The position numbers and the translations under genes are program-made. From Streptomyces cellulosae (GTDB taxonomy: Bacteria > Actinomycetota > Actinomycetes > Streptomycetales > Streptomycetaceae), in NCBI GenBank assembly GCA_014655195.1, contig BNBH01000012.1, positions 1 to 64,000 of the forward strand: 64,000 nucleotides of DNA, written 5' to 3'. The notes beneath the pieces were generated by a model that was not told the origin of the DNA, did no database searches, and saw only the letters and a list, made by a program, of their open reading frames with translations. Shown here one piece after another: positions 24,620-33,544 of the stretch (the stretch's first letter is position 1; every line of letters starts with the position of its first letter).

Positions 24620-25798
24620 TCAGGCCGTGTGCAGCGTCAGCCCGTATCGGTTGAGGATCTCGTTGACCGGCTGGAACCAGGTCTCGCCCCCGCTGGAGCA
24701 GTTGCCCCAGCCGCCGGAGGTGACGCCCTGCGCCTGGTCACCGCTGATGAAGGAGCCGCCCGAGTCGCCGCCCTCGGCGCACACGCTGGTCTTCGTCATC
24801 TGGTGCACCGCGCCCTGGGCGTAGTTCACGGTCTCGTTCTTCGCCAGCACGGCGCCGCAGTGCCAGTGGGTCGTCGAACCCGAGCGGCAGATCGAGGCGC
24901 CGACCGGGGCCTCGGCCGAGCCGCGCACCAGCTGGTCGGAGACGGTGCCCCAGCCGAGCACCACCGGCACGGTCCACCAGCCGCTGCCCACGTTCACCCA
25001 GGCGTAGTCGTTGTCGGGGAACGAGGAGCCCTGGAAGTTCCCGATGTACGAGCCGTCCCAGCCGCGCACCTGCTGGCCGACGCCCCCGCAGTGCCCGGCG
25101 GTGACGAAGCCGCCGTGCACCGAGAAGCCGATGGAACAGCGGACGTTGCCCGTGTAGTACGGGTCGCCGCCGACCGTGCCGGCGGCGAACGTGGACGGTG
25201 CGTCCGCCACCGTCCGCACGGTCACCGGACCGGCTGCGCGCGCCTTCCTCACGAAGGCGCGGACATCGTTGTCGGTCCGCGCGTCCTCGACCACGGTCAC
25301 CACGACCGTGTTGGCGGCCGGGTCCACGGCCCAACTGGCCACGCCCGCAGGGGCGTCGAGGCGGTCGAGGCTGGACTTGGCCGTGTCGAGCTGCTGTTCG
25401 GTGTGCTCGACGGTGCGGACGGCGGCACCGGACTCGCGCAGGGTGCGGACGGTCGTGGCACCGGCGTCCGGCGTGACGGCGACGGTCAGTTTGCCGCTGC
25501 GGGGGTCGAACCAGGAACCCCCGTAGGCGGATCCGGCGGTCCTGCGCGCCGTGGGGAGCAGCGCGGTGGCCCGCTGCTCGGCGGCCAGCCGGGCCTCCGC
25601 CTCGGCGCGGGTCAGGCCGAGGTCGCGCCGCATGGCGTCGAGCAGTGCGGGGGAGGCGGGTGCGGAGGCGTCGGCCGCGGCGGAGGCGGGGGCGGGGGCC
25701 TCCTGCGCCGAGGCGGGGAGGGTGCCGGCCGCCGCCCAGCTGCCGATCAGCAGCGCCGCGGCCACGGCCGCGTGCGTGAGTCCGGTGCGTCGTCTCAT
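24620..25798 (-). CDS. Secreted S1 serine protease (streptogrisin type)
   Basis: A 392-residue pre-pro-protease. The signal peptide covers residues 1 to about 32. An alpha-lytic-protease-type prodomain runs from about 45 to 200 (LLDAMRRDLGLTRAEAEARL onward). The mature chymotrypsin-fold domain starts near VGGDPYYTG. Catalytic residues are His in TAGHCGG, Asp in DNDYAWV and Ser in GGDSGGSF. Cysteine pairs CSIGF/GHC, CRSG/WHC and VCAEGG/NCSS match streptogrisins. Start ATG 25798; in-frame upstream codons lie across the operator-like palindrome. A CebR-like operator lies 53 bp upstream. Confidence 0.92.
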   Translation of the reverse strand: MRRRTGLTHAAVAAALLIGSWAAAGTLPASAQEAPAPASAAADASAPASPALLDAMRRDLGLTRAEAEARLAAEQRATALLPTARRTAGSAYGGSWFDPRSGKLTVAVTPDAGATTVRTLRESGAAVRTVEHTEQQLDTAKSSLDRLDAPAGVASWAVDPAANTVVVTVVEDARTDNDVRAFVRKARAAGPVTVRTVADAPSTFAAGTVGGDPYYTGNVRCSIGFSVHGGFVTAGHCGGVGQQVRGWDGSYIGNFQGSSFPDNDYAWVNVGSGWWTVPVVLGWGTVSDQLVRGSAEAPVGASICRSGSTTHWHCGAVLAKNETVNYAQGAVHQMTKTSVCAEGGDSGGSFISGDQAQGVTSGGWGNCSSGGETWFQPVNEILNRYGLTLHTA

Positions 25799-25850
25799 GG
25801 AAGGTCGCCCTTCGTCGTTCCAGCAGAGGTGGGGGTGGAACACACACGTC

Positions 25851-25864
25851 TGAGAGCGCTCTCT
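25851..25864. promoter_or_regulatory. LacI-type operator-like palindrome
   Basis: TGAGAGCGCTCTCT holds the perfect palindrome GAGAGCGCTCTC and matches the CebR operator TGGGAGCGCTCCCA at 11 of 14 positions. It lies 53 bp upstream of the protease start, where a repressor could block transcription. Confidence 0.5.
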
Positions 25865-25951
25865 AACGAGTCGGGGCGAAGCCTAGCGACTTGATCATGG
25901 CAGGTCTATGCCAAGTTTCCGGCCGTCCGGCCGAAAGCCCGCTCCAGGGCC

Positions 25952-27664
25952 CTACTCCACGGGCACGCGCACGGTGAGGAGGGCGACGTCGTCGTCGTTC
26001 CCGGCCGGGCGGGCGCGCTCCAGCACCAGGTCGGTGAACCGGGCCGGCGGGTGCTCCGCCAGCGCCGCCGCGTGCGTACGCAGCAGTTCCAGGCCCTCGT
26101 CCAGGGACCGGCTCGGTTCCTCGATCAGACCGTCCGTGTAGAACAACAGCGTGGCCCCGGGCGGCACTTCGGTCACGCCGTCGGGACGCGGCCGCTCCAG
26201 GGCGGTGCCGAGCAGCATGCCGTGCCCGCCGTCGAGGAAACGCGCCTCGCCGTCCCGCGTGACCAGCAGAGGCGGAGGATGCCCCGCGTTGGTCCACTCC
26301 AGCGTCCACCGCCCGTCGTCCTCCTGGGACAGACGGGCGAACACCAGGGTCGCCATGGTGACGTCGGTGATGTGCACGGCCGCCCGGTCGAGCCGCGACA
26401 CGATGACACTGGGCGGCTCCTCCTGGCTCCACGCGTACGCCCGCAGCACGTTGCGCAGCTGCGCCATGCCCGCCGCCGCGTCCAGGTCGTGCCCGACGAC
26501 GTCCCCGACGGCCAGCGCGGTCGCCCCGTCCGGCAGCACGAACGCGTCGTACCAGTCACCGCCCACCTGCGAGGCGTCCGGGGCGGCCAGGTACCGCGCG
26601 TACATCTCCAGGCCGGGCACGTGCGGGAGCTGCGGCAGCAGATGGCGCTGCATGGTCTCGGCGACCGTGCGCTGCCGTTCGTACAGCCGGGCGTTGTCCA
26701 GCGCCAGCCCCGCACGGCGGCAGATGTCCTCCAGCAGCGGCAGGTCGTCCGCGGTGAACGCCTCCGGCCGCCCGGCCCGCCCCAGGGTCAGCGCGCCCAG
26801 CACCTCCCGCACACCCCGGATCGGCGCGACGGCCGCCGAGTGGATGCCCGACTCGGCGAACAGGCGGGCCTGTTCGGCCCCGAGGGGGGAGTCCGCCGCG
26901 AGCCGCGGGGAGGGCGCGTCCAGCGCGGGGGAGACCCCGCGCAGGGCCCGCGCCAGCGGCAGCGGCGAGTCCTCGGGGACGGGGGAGAGGGGGCCTTCGA
27001 GGTCGTCGCGCCGCACCAGGTCGTCGCCCTCGGCGTGGACCACGGTCGACCGGCGCACCCGGCCGCGCTCGGCGGCCAGGTCGACGACCGCCCAGTCGGC
27101 GAGCTGCGGCACGACCAGCCGCACCAGCCTGCGCAGCGCCTGCTCGACGTCCAGGGTGGCGGTCAGCTGGGTGGTGGTCTCCGCCAGCAGCGCCAGCCGC
27201 TCCAGCTCGGGCAGCGGGCTGCTGAACCGGTCGCCCGGGGTGCGCGTCTCAACCGGGTCGTACGGCGTATGGAACAGCACCAGCGTGCGGACCGTCCCGT
27301 CGTCGGTGCGGCACGGGGTGACCAGCCAGGACACCCGCAGGAGGGAGCCGTCCCCGCGCTCGAACCACTCCTCCTCCGACTGCACGGTCCGGCCCGCCAT
27401 GTAGGCCTGCCGCATTCCGCACTGGGCGCGCGGCAGGGTGCCGCCGTACCGGCTGCGGTGCAGCAGCTCGTGCGCGTCCCGGCCCAGGAACTCCCCGGCC
27501 GGCCGCCTCAGCAGCTTCCCGGCCCGCGCGTTCACCGCCACGACCGTGCCCGTCGCGTCCACCACGTAGGCGCCGGTGTCGAGGGACGCCAGCAGCGAGC
27601 TCAGTGACGCCGGGACGGCCCGGGCCGAGCTGTCCGCCGCGTCCGGTGTGCCGTCGTACGTCAT
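25952..27664 (-). CDS. PAS-GAF-PP2C (SpoIIE-type) phosphatase
   Basis: A 570-residue cytoplasmic signalling phosphatase. A PAS domain spans about residues 20-125 (TGAYVVDATGTVVAVNARAG), a GAF domain about 165-320 and a PP2C/SpoIIE domain about 345-570. Mn-binding aspartates are visible in GGDWYDAF, AVGDVVGHD and the final GNDDDVALL. Such enzymes dephosphorylate STAS anti-anti-sigma factors and release alternative sigma factors. No anti-sigma gene is adjacent, though a STAS protein lies at 36.6 kb. The ATG at 27664 is the only reasonable start. Confidence 0.92.
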   Translation of the reverse strand: MTYDGTPDAADSSARAVPASLSSLLASLDTGAYVVDATGTVVAVNARAGKLLRRPAGEFLGRDAHELLHRSRYGGTLPRAQCGMRQAYMAGRTVQSEEEWFERGDGSLLRVSWLVTPCRTDDGTVRTLVLFHTPYDPVETRTPGDRFSSPLPELERLALLAETTTQLTATLDVEQALRRLVRLVVPQLADWAVVDLAAERGRVRRSTVVHAEGDDLVRRDDLEGPLSPVPEDSPLPLARALRGVSPALDAPSPRLAADSPLGAEQARLFAESGIHSAAVAPIRGVREVLGALTLGRAGRPEAFTADDLPLLEDICRRAGLALDNARLYERQRTVAETMQRHLLPQLPHVPGLEMYARYLAAPDASQVGGDWYDAFVLPDGATALAVGDVVGHDLDAAAGMAQLRNVLRAYAWSQEEPPSVIVSRLDRAAVHITDVTMATLVFARLSQEDDGRWTLEWTNAGHPPPLLVTRDGEARFLDGGHGMLLGTALERPRPDGVTEVPPGATLLFYTDGLIEEPSRSLDEGLELLRTHAAALAEHPPARFTDLVLERARPAGNDDDVALLTVRVPVE

Positions 27665-27839
27665 CCCGTGGCCCCCGTCCGGCGGGCGGCCCGTCCCCGC
27701 TCCGTCACGTGAAGCACCTCCCGTGCTCCGCTCCGTCCGGGCGCCTCCGCCCGGGCGTCCCCGCGGGCGGGTGCGGCCCCCGGGTACCCGGAGTACCGCG
27801 CCTGTCTCTCCCCGCTCCGCCGTCTCCCGTGCTGCCCTG

Positions 27840-28778
27840 TCACGCGTCGTGCCCCTCCGCCCGTCCGGCCCGGCGCGCGGCGGCGGCCGCCTCGCGCTCG
27901 GCCCCCTTCAGCTCCTCCGCCGCGGCCCGGTCGCGCTCCCGCGCCTCGCCGAGTTCCGCCCCCGCCCGCTCCCGTTCCGTACGGGCCTCGGCGAGCTGCT
28001 CCTCCAGGGCGGCCACCCGTTCCCCGGCCTCCCGCTCCCGCTCCTCCGCCTCTTCCAGCGCCCCCGCGGCCTCCTGGCGTGCCGCGCGCCGCCCGCGCAG
28101 CCGCTCCTCGGCAGCCCGCGCCTCCTCCCGGGCCCGGGCCGCGCGCTCCTCCCGTTCGGCGCGCCGCCGCTCGGCCTCCTCGTCCTTCTTCGTCCGCGCC
28201 GCCGTCGGGTCCGTACGCGGCTTCCGGGCGCGCGCGGGCTCGCGGCGGGGAGGCGCGGCGGCGACCGCGTCCGCGCCGAACTCCGAGGGAGGGGTGAGCA
28301 CACCTTCCACCCGGCCCGCCTCCCACACCGCGGCGGCCTCCGGGTCGGCGAGCACGGCGCGCAGCGTCGTCTCGACGTCCCGCTGCACCGCGTCCGACAG
28401 CGGATGCCCCGCCTCCCGCGCCAGCGCCGCCGCCTGCCGTGACATCTCGGAGACGATGCGACGGCGCTGCGCCGACAGCTCCTTCAGACCGCTCGGGTCG
28501 AGCGTGGCGTACGCCTCCCGCAGCGCCCGCCCCAGCTCCAGGAACCGCTCCGCCTCGTCGGGCCGCGACCGCCGCAGCAGGTTCGCGGCCCACCCGGCGA
28601 GGGTGGGACGGCGGGCGGCGTGGATACGGCGGGCGTCCTGGGCGCGGCGCCGCGTCCGGGCCCGCGCCGCGCGCTCCTCCCGCCGGGCGACGAACTCCGA
28701 CGGCGGCAGCGCGTACAGCTCGTCGAGGACCGCCTCGACGTCGTCCTCGGGGCCGGGCCGCCCGTCCTCGCGCCGCAT
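27840..28778 (-). CDS. Coiled-coil hypothetical protein
   Basis: A 312-residue Ala/Arg/Glu-rich protein. The N-terminal 120 residues are conserved-looking: DVEAVLDELYALPPSEFVAR and ARRPTLAGWAANLLRR. From about residue 190 to 305 there is a long coiled coil with heptad-like charged repeats (KKDEEAERRRAEREERAARA onward). No signal peptide, membrane segment or enzymatic motif is seen. Similar proteins occur across Streptomyces without assigned role. Start ATG 28778, preceded by TGGGGA. It stands alone between the antiporter and the phosphatase, all on the minus strand. Confidence 0.75.
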   Translation of the reverse strand: MRREDGRPGPEDDVEAVLDELYALPPSEFVARREERAARARTRRRAQDARRIHAARRPTLAGWAANLLRRSRPDEAERFLELGRALREAYATLDPSGLKELSAQRRRIVSEMSRQAAALAREAGHPLSDAVQRDVETTLRAVLADPEAAAVWEAGRVEGVLTPPSEFGADAVAAAPPRREPARARKPRTDPTAARTKKDEEAERRRAEREERAARAREEARAAEERLRGRRAARQEAAGALEEAEEREREAGERVAALEEQLAEARTERERAGAELGEARERDRAAAEELKGAEREAAAAARRAGRAEGHDA

Positions 28779-28855
28779 GATCCCCACACAACACCGAACC
28801 CGGCGCCCCCGCACATCGGGACGGACCGCCCGTCGGACGCTCGTGGCCAGGGCGT

Positions 28856-30163
28856 TCACAGGCGCTCGCCCGCCACCTCGTGGTCGTCGGGATCCGGCCC
28901 TCCGCGGTTCGCCTTGGCGCGGTGCAGCCGCAGCCGGTCCAGTCGGGAGATGACGGGCGTGGCGCTCACCCCGTGCAGCACCACCGAGGCGATCACCGTG
29001 AACGTCACCACCGCCCACAGCACCTCGGGCGGTACCCCGAAGTCGTGCGAGGCCAGCGCGTACGCCAGATAGAACAGGGAGCCGATGCCGCGGATGCCGA
29101 AGAAGGCGGTGACCACCCGCTCGCGGGGGCCCGCCGCCACGCCGAACTGGGCGACCCACCCGGTCAGCGGGCGGACGACGAGCAGCAGCAGCACCGCCAC
29201 CGCCGCGCCCTGCCAGCTCAGCGGGCCGAGCCCGCCCTGGGCGACGAACGCGCCCACCAGGAACAGCAGCACCGCCGTCAGCAGCCGCTCGAGCTGCTCC
29301 ACGAAGTCGTGCAGCACCCCGTGGTAACCGTGGGTGCGCTCCGCCGCGCGGATCCGGCAGGCGGTGACGAACACCGCCAGGAAGCCGTACCCGTGCACCA
29401 GCTCCGTCACCCCGTACGCGAGGAAGGTCGCGGCGAGGGTGACGAACCCCTCGCTGTGCTCCGACAACCGCATCGTCTGCCACCGGGCCCGGAAGAACAG
29501 CCGGCCCAGCAGCGCCCCGACGGCGAGGCCCGCGGCCACGCCCGCCGTGCACTTGTAGAGCACGTCCACCAGCAGCCAGTGGCCGACACCGCCGCCGGTG
29601 AGAGTCCCGCCCGCGGCGGCCAGGGCCGTCGCGGCGGCCACGAACGGGAAGGCGAGCCCGTCGTTCAGCCCCGCCTCTCCGGTCAGGGTGAAGCGGACCT
29701 CGTCCTCGTCGTGCTCCGCGTCCGTCGGCTCACCGACGCGCACCTCGGAGGCGAGCACCGGGTCGGTCGGCGCGAGCACCCCCGCCAGCAGCAGCGCGGC
29801 GGCCACCGGCCAGTCCAGCAGACCCCAGGAGAGGGCGGCCACGGCGGCTATGGTCAGCGGCATCGTGATGCCCAGCTGACGCCACACGCCCTGCCAGCTC
29901 TCGCGGCCGAAGGGCCGGTTGAGGGCGAGACCCGCGCCCATGAGCGAGAGAACCACGCAGATCTCCGCGAGGTGCTCCACCCACACCCCGTCCGCCACCG
30001 GATCGATCTCGGGCAGCGGGAGCGGCAGCACCTGGACGGCGGCGCCGAGCGCCAGGAACACCAGGGGCAGCGACAGCGGCCTGCGGGCCAGCAGCCGCGG
30101 GAGCACGGCCGCGCCCAGGGCGACCGCGCCGAGGAGGGCGAAGAGGAAGTCTGCTGTGGTCAC
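28856..30163 (-). CDS. Cation:proton antiporter (CPA1/NhaP type)
   Basis: A 435-residue membrane protein with about 12 hydrophobic segments and a short charged C-terminal tail. The family motifs APTDPV (ion-binding region) and GEAGLNDGLAFPF (ND motif, transport site) are intact, which marks it as a CPA1 Na+/H+ or K+/H+ exchanger. It would export sodium or potassium against protons for pH and salt tolerance. The start is GTG 30163, 69 bp from a divergent membrane-protein gene. No regulatory TrkA domain is fused. Confidence 0.9.
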   Translation of the reverse strand: MTTADFLFALLGAVALGAAVLPRLLARRPLSLPLVFLALGAAVQVLPLPLPEIDPVADGVWVEHLAEICVVLSLMGAGLALNRPFGRESWQGVWRQLGITMPLTIAAVAALSWGLLDWPVAAALLLAGVLAPTDPVLASEVRVGEPTDAEHDEDEVRFTLTGEAGLNDGLAFPFVAAATALAAAGGTLTGGGVGHWLLVDVLYKCTAGVAAGLAVGALLGRLFFRARWQTMRLSEHSEGFVTLAATFLAYGVTELVHGYGFLAVFVTACRIRAAERTHGYHGVLHDFVEQLERLLTAVLLFLVGAFVAQGGLGPLSWQGAAVAVLLLLVVRPLTGWVAQFGVAAGPRERVVTAFFGIRGIGSLFYLAYALASHDFGVPPEVLWAVVTFTVIASVVLHGVSATPVISRLDRLRLHRAKANRGGPDPDDHEVAGERL

Positions 30164-30232
30164 CGCTCACTTGTGCCCCCGCCTGCCGTGACGTACGCCC
30201 ACGTCGGTACGCGGGGTTACTCCCGCCGTGGG

Positions 30233-30799
30233 ATGTCCGCGGCGGCCGGGCCCGGCACCGTGGACGGCGTGAAACTCGACCGTCCCGCACGCCGGGCCTT
30301 CCTCGCCGTCCATGTCGTCGCCTCCGCCGGCTGGCTGGGGCTCTCCGCCGGGCTGCTCGCCCTCGGTCTGGCCGCGAACACCACCGGCTCGGCCGCCACG
30401 CTGGAGGCGGCCGTGCGGTCCATGCGGCTGTTCGCCGACTGGCTCCTGCTGCCGGTCGCCCTGCTGACCCTCGTCAGCGGACTGGTCCTGGCCCTCGGTA
30501 CGCCCTGGGGGCTTGCCCGGCACCGCTGGGTGTGGACCAAGTTCTGGCTGACCCTCGCCACCACCACCGCGACCGCCTTCGCGCTGCGGCCGGGGGTGAA
30601 CGAGGCGGTGGCGGCCGTGTCCGCCGGAGGCCCTCTGCCCGACGGCGGCGACGTCCTCTTCGGGCCGGTGGTGTCCCTGTCCGCCTACGTCTTCATGACG
30701 GTGATCTCGGTCCTCAAGCCCTGGGGGCTCACCCGCCGCGGCAGGCGGCTGCGGCAGGCGGCCCGTAAGGAGACGCCCGCCGAGCCCGCCCGCGTCTGA
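30233..30799 (+). CDS. Integral membrane protein (DUF2269-like)
   Basis: A 188-residue membrane protein with four predicted helices: FLAVHVVASAGWLGLSAGLL, LLLPVALLTLVSGLVLAL, WTKFWLTLATTTATAFAL and VVSLSAYVFMTVISVLKPWG. The pattern of a histidine early in the first helix resembles DUF2269/CopD-like membrane proteins, but I am not sure of the family. The tail is basic. ATG 30233 is chosen; GTG 30269 is possible. It is divergent from the antiporter, so the two may share control. Confidence 0.72.
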   Translation: MSAAAGPGTVDGVKLDRPARRAFLAVHVVASAGWLGLSAGLLALGLAANTTGSAATLEAAVRSMRLFADWLLLPVALLTLVSGLVLALGTPWGLARHRWVWTKFWLTLATTTATAFALRPGVNEAVAAVSAGGPLPDGGDVLFGPVVSLSAYVFMTVISVLKPWGLTRRGRRLRQAARKETPAEPARV

Positions 30800-30808
30800 C
30801 GGGCGGGC
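30784..30808. terminator. Short terminator overlapping the stop codon
   Basis: 9-bp stem GCCCGCCCG / CGGGCGGGC straddling the stop of the membrane-protein gene, facing the convergent htpG end at 30834. Confidence 0.5.
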
Positions 30809-30833
30809 CACGGCGCACGAGAGCCGCGTCACC

Positions 30834-32741
30834 TCACAGCGTGCGCTCCAGCCGGTCCGCCATCAGCCGCACGAACCGCGCCGGGTCCTTGGGCCGGCCG
30901 CCCTCCGCCACCACGGCGAGGGTGTACAGCAGCTCGGCGGCGTCGGTGAGCTCCGAGCGGTCCTCCCGCTCCGTGTACGCCTCGTTCAGCCCCTTCACCA
31001 GGGCGTGGTCCGGGTTGAGCTCGAGGATGCGCTTGGTGTGCGGCACCTCCTGGCCCATGGCCCGGTACATGTTCTCCAGCGCCGGAGTGAGGTCGTTCGC
31101 GTCGGCGACGAGGCAGGCCGGGGAGCGGGTGAGCCGCGTCGACAGGCGCACCTCCTTGACGTCGTCGTCCAGCCGCTCGCGCATCCAGCCGAGCAGCCCC
31201 GCGTACGCCTCCGCCTGCTGCTTCTGCTCGTCCTCGCTCCTGTCGTCCTCACGCGCGTCCAGGTCGATCTCGCCCTTGGCGACCGACCGCAGCCGCTTGC
31301 CCTCGAACTCGCCGACGGCGTCCACCCACACCTCGTCGACCGGGTCGGTGAGCAGCAGCACCTCGATGCCGCGCTCCCGGAACGCCTCCATGTGCGGCGA
31401 GTTGTCGATCGTCTCGCGGGACTCGCCGGTGATGTAGTAGATGTCGTCCTGGCCCTCCGGCATCCGCTCCACGTACTGCTCGAGCGTGACCGCCTCGCCG
31501 TCCTCGTGCGTGGAGGCGAACGACGCCACCGCGAGCAGCGCCTCCCGGTTGTCGGGGTCGGTGACCAGACCCTCCTTCAGCACCGCGCCGAACTCCCGCC
31601 AGAACGTGGCGTACCTGTCCGGGTTCCCGGTCATCATGCTCTTCACCGAGGACAGCACCTTCTTGGTGAGCCGGCGCTGCATCATCCGGATGTGCCGGTC
31701 CTGCTGGAGGATCTCGCGGGACACGTTGAGCGACAGGTCCTGCGCGTCCACCACGCCCCTGACGAACCGCAGGTACGCCGGGAGCAGCGCCTCGCAGTCG
31801 TCCATGATGAACACGCGCTTCACGTACAGCTGGAGACCGTGCCGCATGTTCTGCCGGAACAGGTCGTGCGGGGCGTGCGACGGGACGAACAGCAGGGCCT
31901 GGTACTCGAAGGTGCCCTCCGCGTGCAGCTGGATCGTCTCCAGCGGCTCGCGCCAGTCGTGGCCGATGTGCTTGTACAGCTCGTGGTACTCGTCCTCGGA
32001 CACCTCGTCGCGCGGGCGCGCCCACAGCGCCTTCATCGAGTTCAGCGTCTCGGGCCCGGCGCCCTCGCCGTCGTCGCCCTTCCCGTTCTTCTCACCGACC
32101 AGCCGGATCGGCCAGGTGATGAAGTCCGAGTAGCGCTTGACGATCTCCTTGATCTTCCACACCGACGTGTAGTCGTGCAGCTGGTTGTCCGGGTCGGCCG
32201 GCTTCAGGTGCAGGGTCACGGAGGTGCCCTGCGGCGCGTCGTCGACCCGCTCCAGCGTGTACGTGCCCTCGCCGCGCGAGGACCAGCGGGTGCCCTGCTT
32301 CTCGCCGGCCTTCCGGGTCACCAGGGTCACCTCGTCGGCGACCATGAACCCGGAGTAGAAGCCCACGCCGAACTGCCCGATGAGCCCCTCCGCCCCGGCC
32401 CCGTCCTGCGCCTCCTTCAGCTCCTTCAGGAACTGCGCCGTGCCGGAGTTGGCGATGGTGCCGATCAGCTCGCCGACCTCGTCGTACGACATGCCGATGC
32501 CGTTGTCCCGCACGGTGAGCGTCCGGGCGTCCTGGTCGGTCTCCAGCTCGATGTGGAGGTCGGAGACGTCGGCGTCGAGCGTGTCGTCGCGCAGCTTGGC
32601 GAGCCGCAGCTTGTCGAGCGCGTCCGAGGCGTTGGAGACGAGCTCACGGAGGAAGACGTCCTTGTTCGAGTAGACCGAGTGGATCATCAGCTGGAGCAGC
32701 TGACGAGCCTCTACCTGGAACTCAAACGTTTCGGTCGACAT
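30834..32741 (-). CDS. htpG: Hsp90-family chaperone HtpG
   Basis: A 635-residue cytoplasmic ATP-dependent chaperone. The N-terminal GHKL ATPase is complete: [14 protein letters not shown] (33-46), DNGIGMS (79-85) and [13 protein letters not shown] (122-134). Middle and C-terminal domains follow, with NVSREILQQ near residue 340. The length is normal for bacterial HtpG. ATG 32741 start. The upstream minus strand has TTGACT with TATCC about 16 nt on, a weak housekeeping promoter. I see no CIRCE or HspR site. It refolds or stabilises proteins under heat and oxidative stress. Confidence 0.96.
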
Positions 32742-32809
32742 GGTTCGCGATTACCTCACTGGTCCATGAAACGCCGGATACTGGCGCGATCACTGTAGTC
32801 AACGCGGCG

Positions 32810-33439
32810 TCAGCTCCCCACGCTTCCGCCTGATCCGCCGCCCTTGGCGGGCCGGGTCACCGCCGCGTCCAGCAGGGGGCCGAGTTCGCGGGCCGCCGTC
32901 GTCAGGGCGCGGACGCTGCGCTCGGCCCGGGCGATCAGGATGGCCCCTTCGAGGGAGCTGATCATCAGCGTGGCGAGCGGCCGGCTGCGCTCCTCGGGCA
33001 CGCCCATGTCCGCCAGGGCGCCGGCCACCGCGCCCGTCCACCGGGTGAAGGCCGCCTCGACGGCCTGCCGCGTGGAGTCGGCCGTACGGGCGCAGTCCAC
33101 CGTGGCCGCCGCGACCGGGCAGCCGCCGTCGAACCCCTCGCTCTCGTACTCGTCGGTCCACTGGCGGACCATCTCGGCGAACAGCCCGGACGGCGTCGGC
33201 TCCGGCAGCGCGGCGAGGAACCGCGCCACCCGGTTCCCGGCGTAGCGGCCGGCCCAGCCGACGGCCTCGTTGACGAGCTGCTCCTTGCCGTCGGGGAAGT
33301 AGTGCTGGAGCGAGCCGCGTGGCGCTCGCGCGTGGGCGGCCACCTCGCGCATGCCCGTCGCGCCGACCCCTTCGCGGCGGATCAGCTGGGCGGCGCTGAA
33401 CACCATCCGCTCCCGCGGCCCCCGCTCGGCGCCTGCCAT
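32810..33439 (-). CDS. TetR-family repressor
   Basis: A 209-residue TetR regulator with N-terminal HTH: VFSAAQLIRREGVGATGMRE, then VAAHARAPRGSLQHYFPDGKE, the conserved recognition-helix region. The C-terminal ligand domain resembles LmrA/YxaF-type TetR proteins (GGCPVAAATVD). Start ATG 33439 with GGGAGG close upstream. It is divergent from a dehydrogenase gene across 105 bp that hold two identical-arm palindromes, almost certainly its operators. It is likely autoregulated and represses the dehydrogenase. Confidence 0.9.
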   Translation of the reverse strand: MAGAERGPRERMVFSAAQLIRREGVGATGMREVAAHARAPRGSLQHYFPDGKEQLVNEAVGWAGRYAGNRVARFLAALPEPTPSGLFAEMVRQWTDEYESEGFDGGCPVAAATVDCARTADSTRQAVEAAFTRWTGAVAGALADMGVPEERSRPLATLMISSLEGAILIARAERSVRALTTAARELGPLLDAAVTRPAKGGGSGGSVGS

Positions 33440-33479
33440 CCGGCCTCCCGCATCTCGTCAGCTCCCTGCGGATCCAGCC

Positions 33480-33522
33480 TATGACCGTCGTCATAAACGC
33501 GGCTACTATGACAGCGGTCATA
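33480..33522. promoter_or_regulatory. Twin TetR operators over a promoter
   Basis: TATGAC-N4-GTCATA occurs twice, at 33480-33495 and 33507-33522, centres 27 bp apart. The plus-strand promoter reads ATGACC (33481-33486), 17 bp, TACTAT (33504-33509), so site 1 covers the -35 and site 2 overlaps the -10. It lies between the divergent TetR gene and dehydrogenase. Confidence 0.75.
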
Positions 33523-33544
33523 GCAGCGAGGGCGGTGGTGCGGC

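Noticed and set aside
31005..32798. 597-codon plus-strand frame opposite htpG
   Set aside because: Shadow of htpG third-position bias; Val/Leu/Arg-rich with no recognisable domain or ribosome site.
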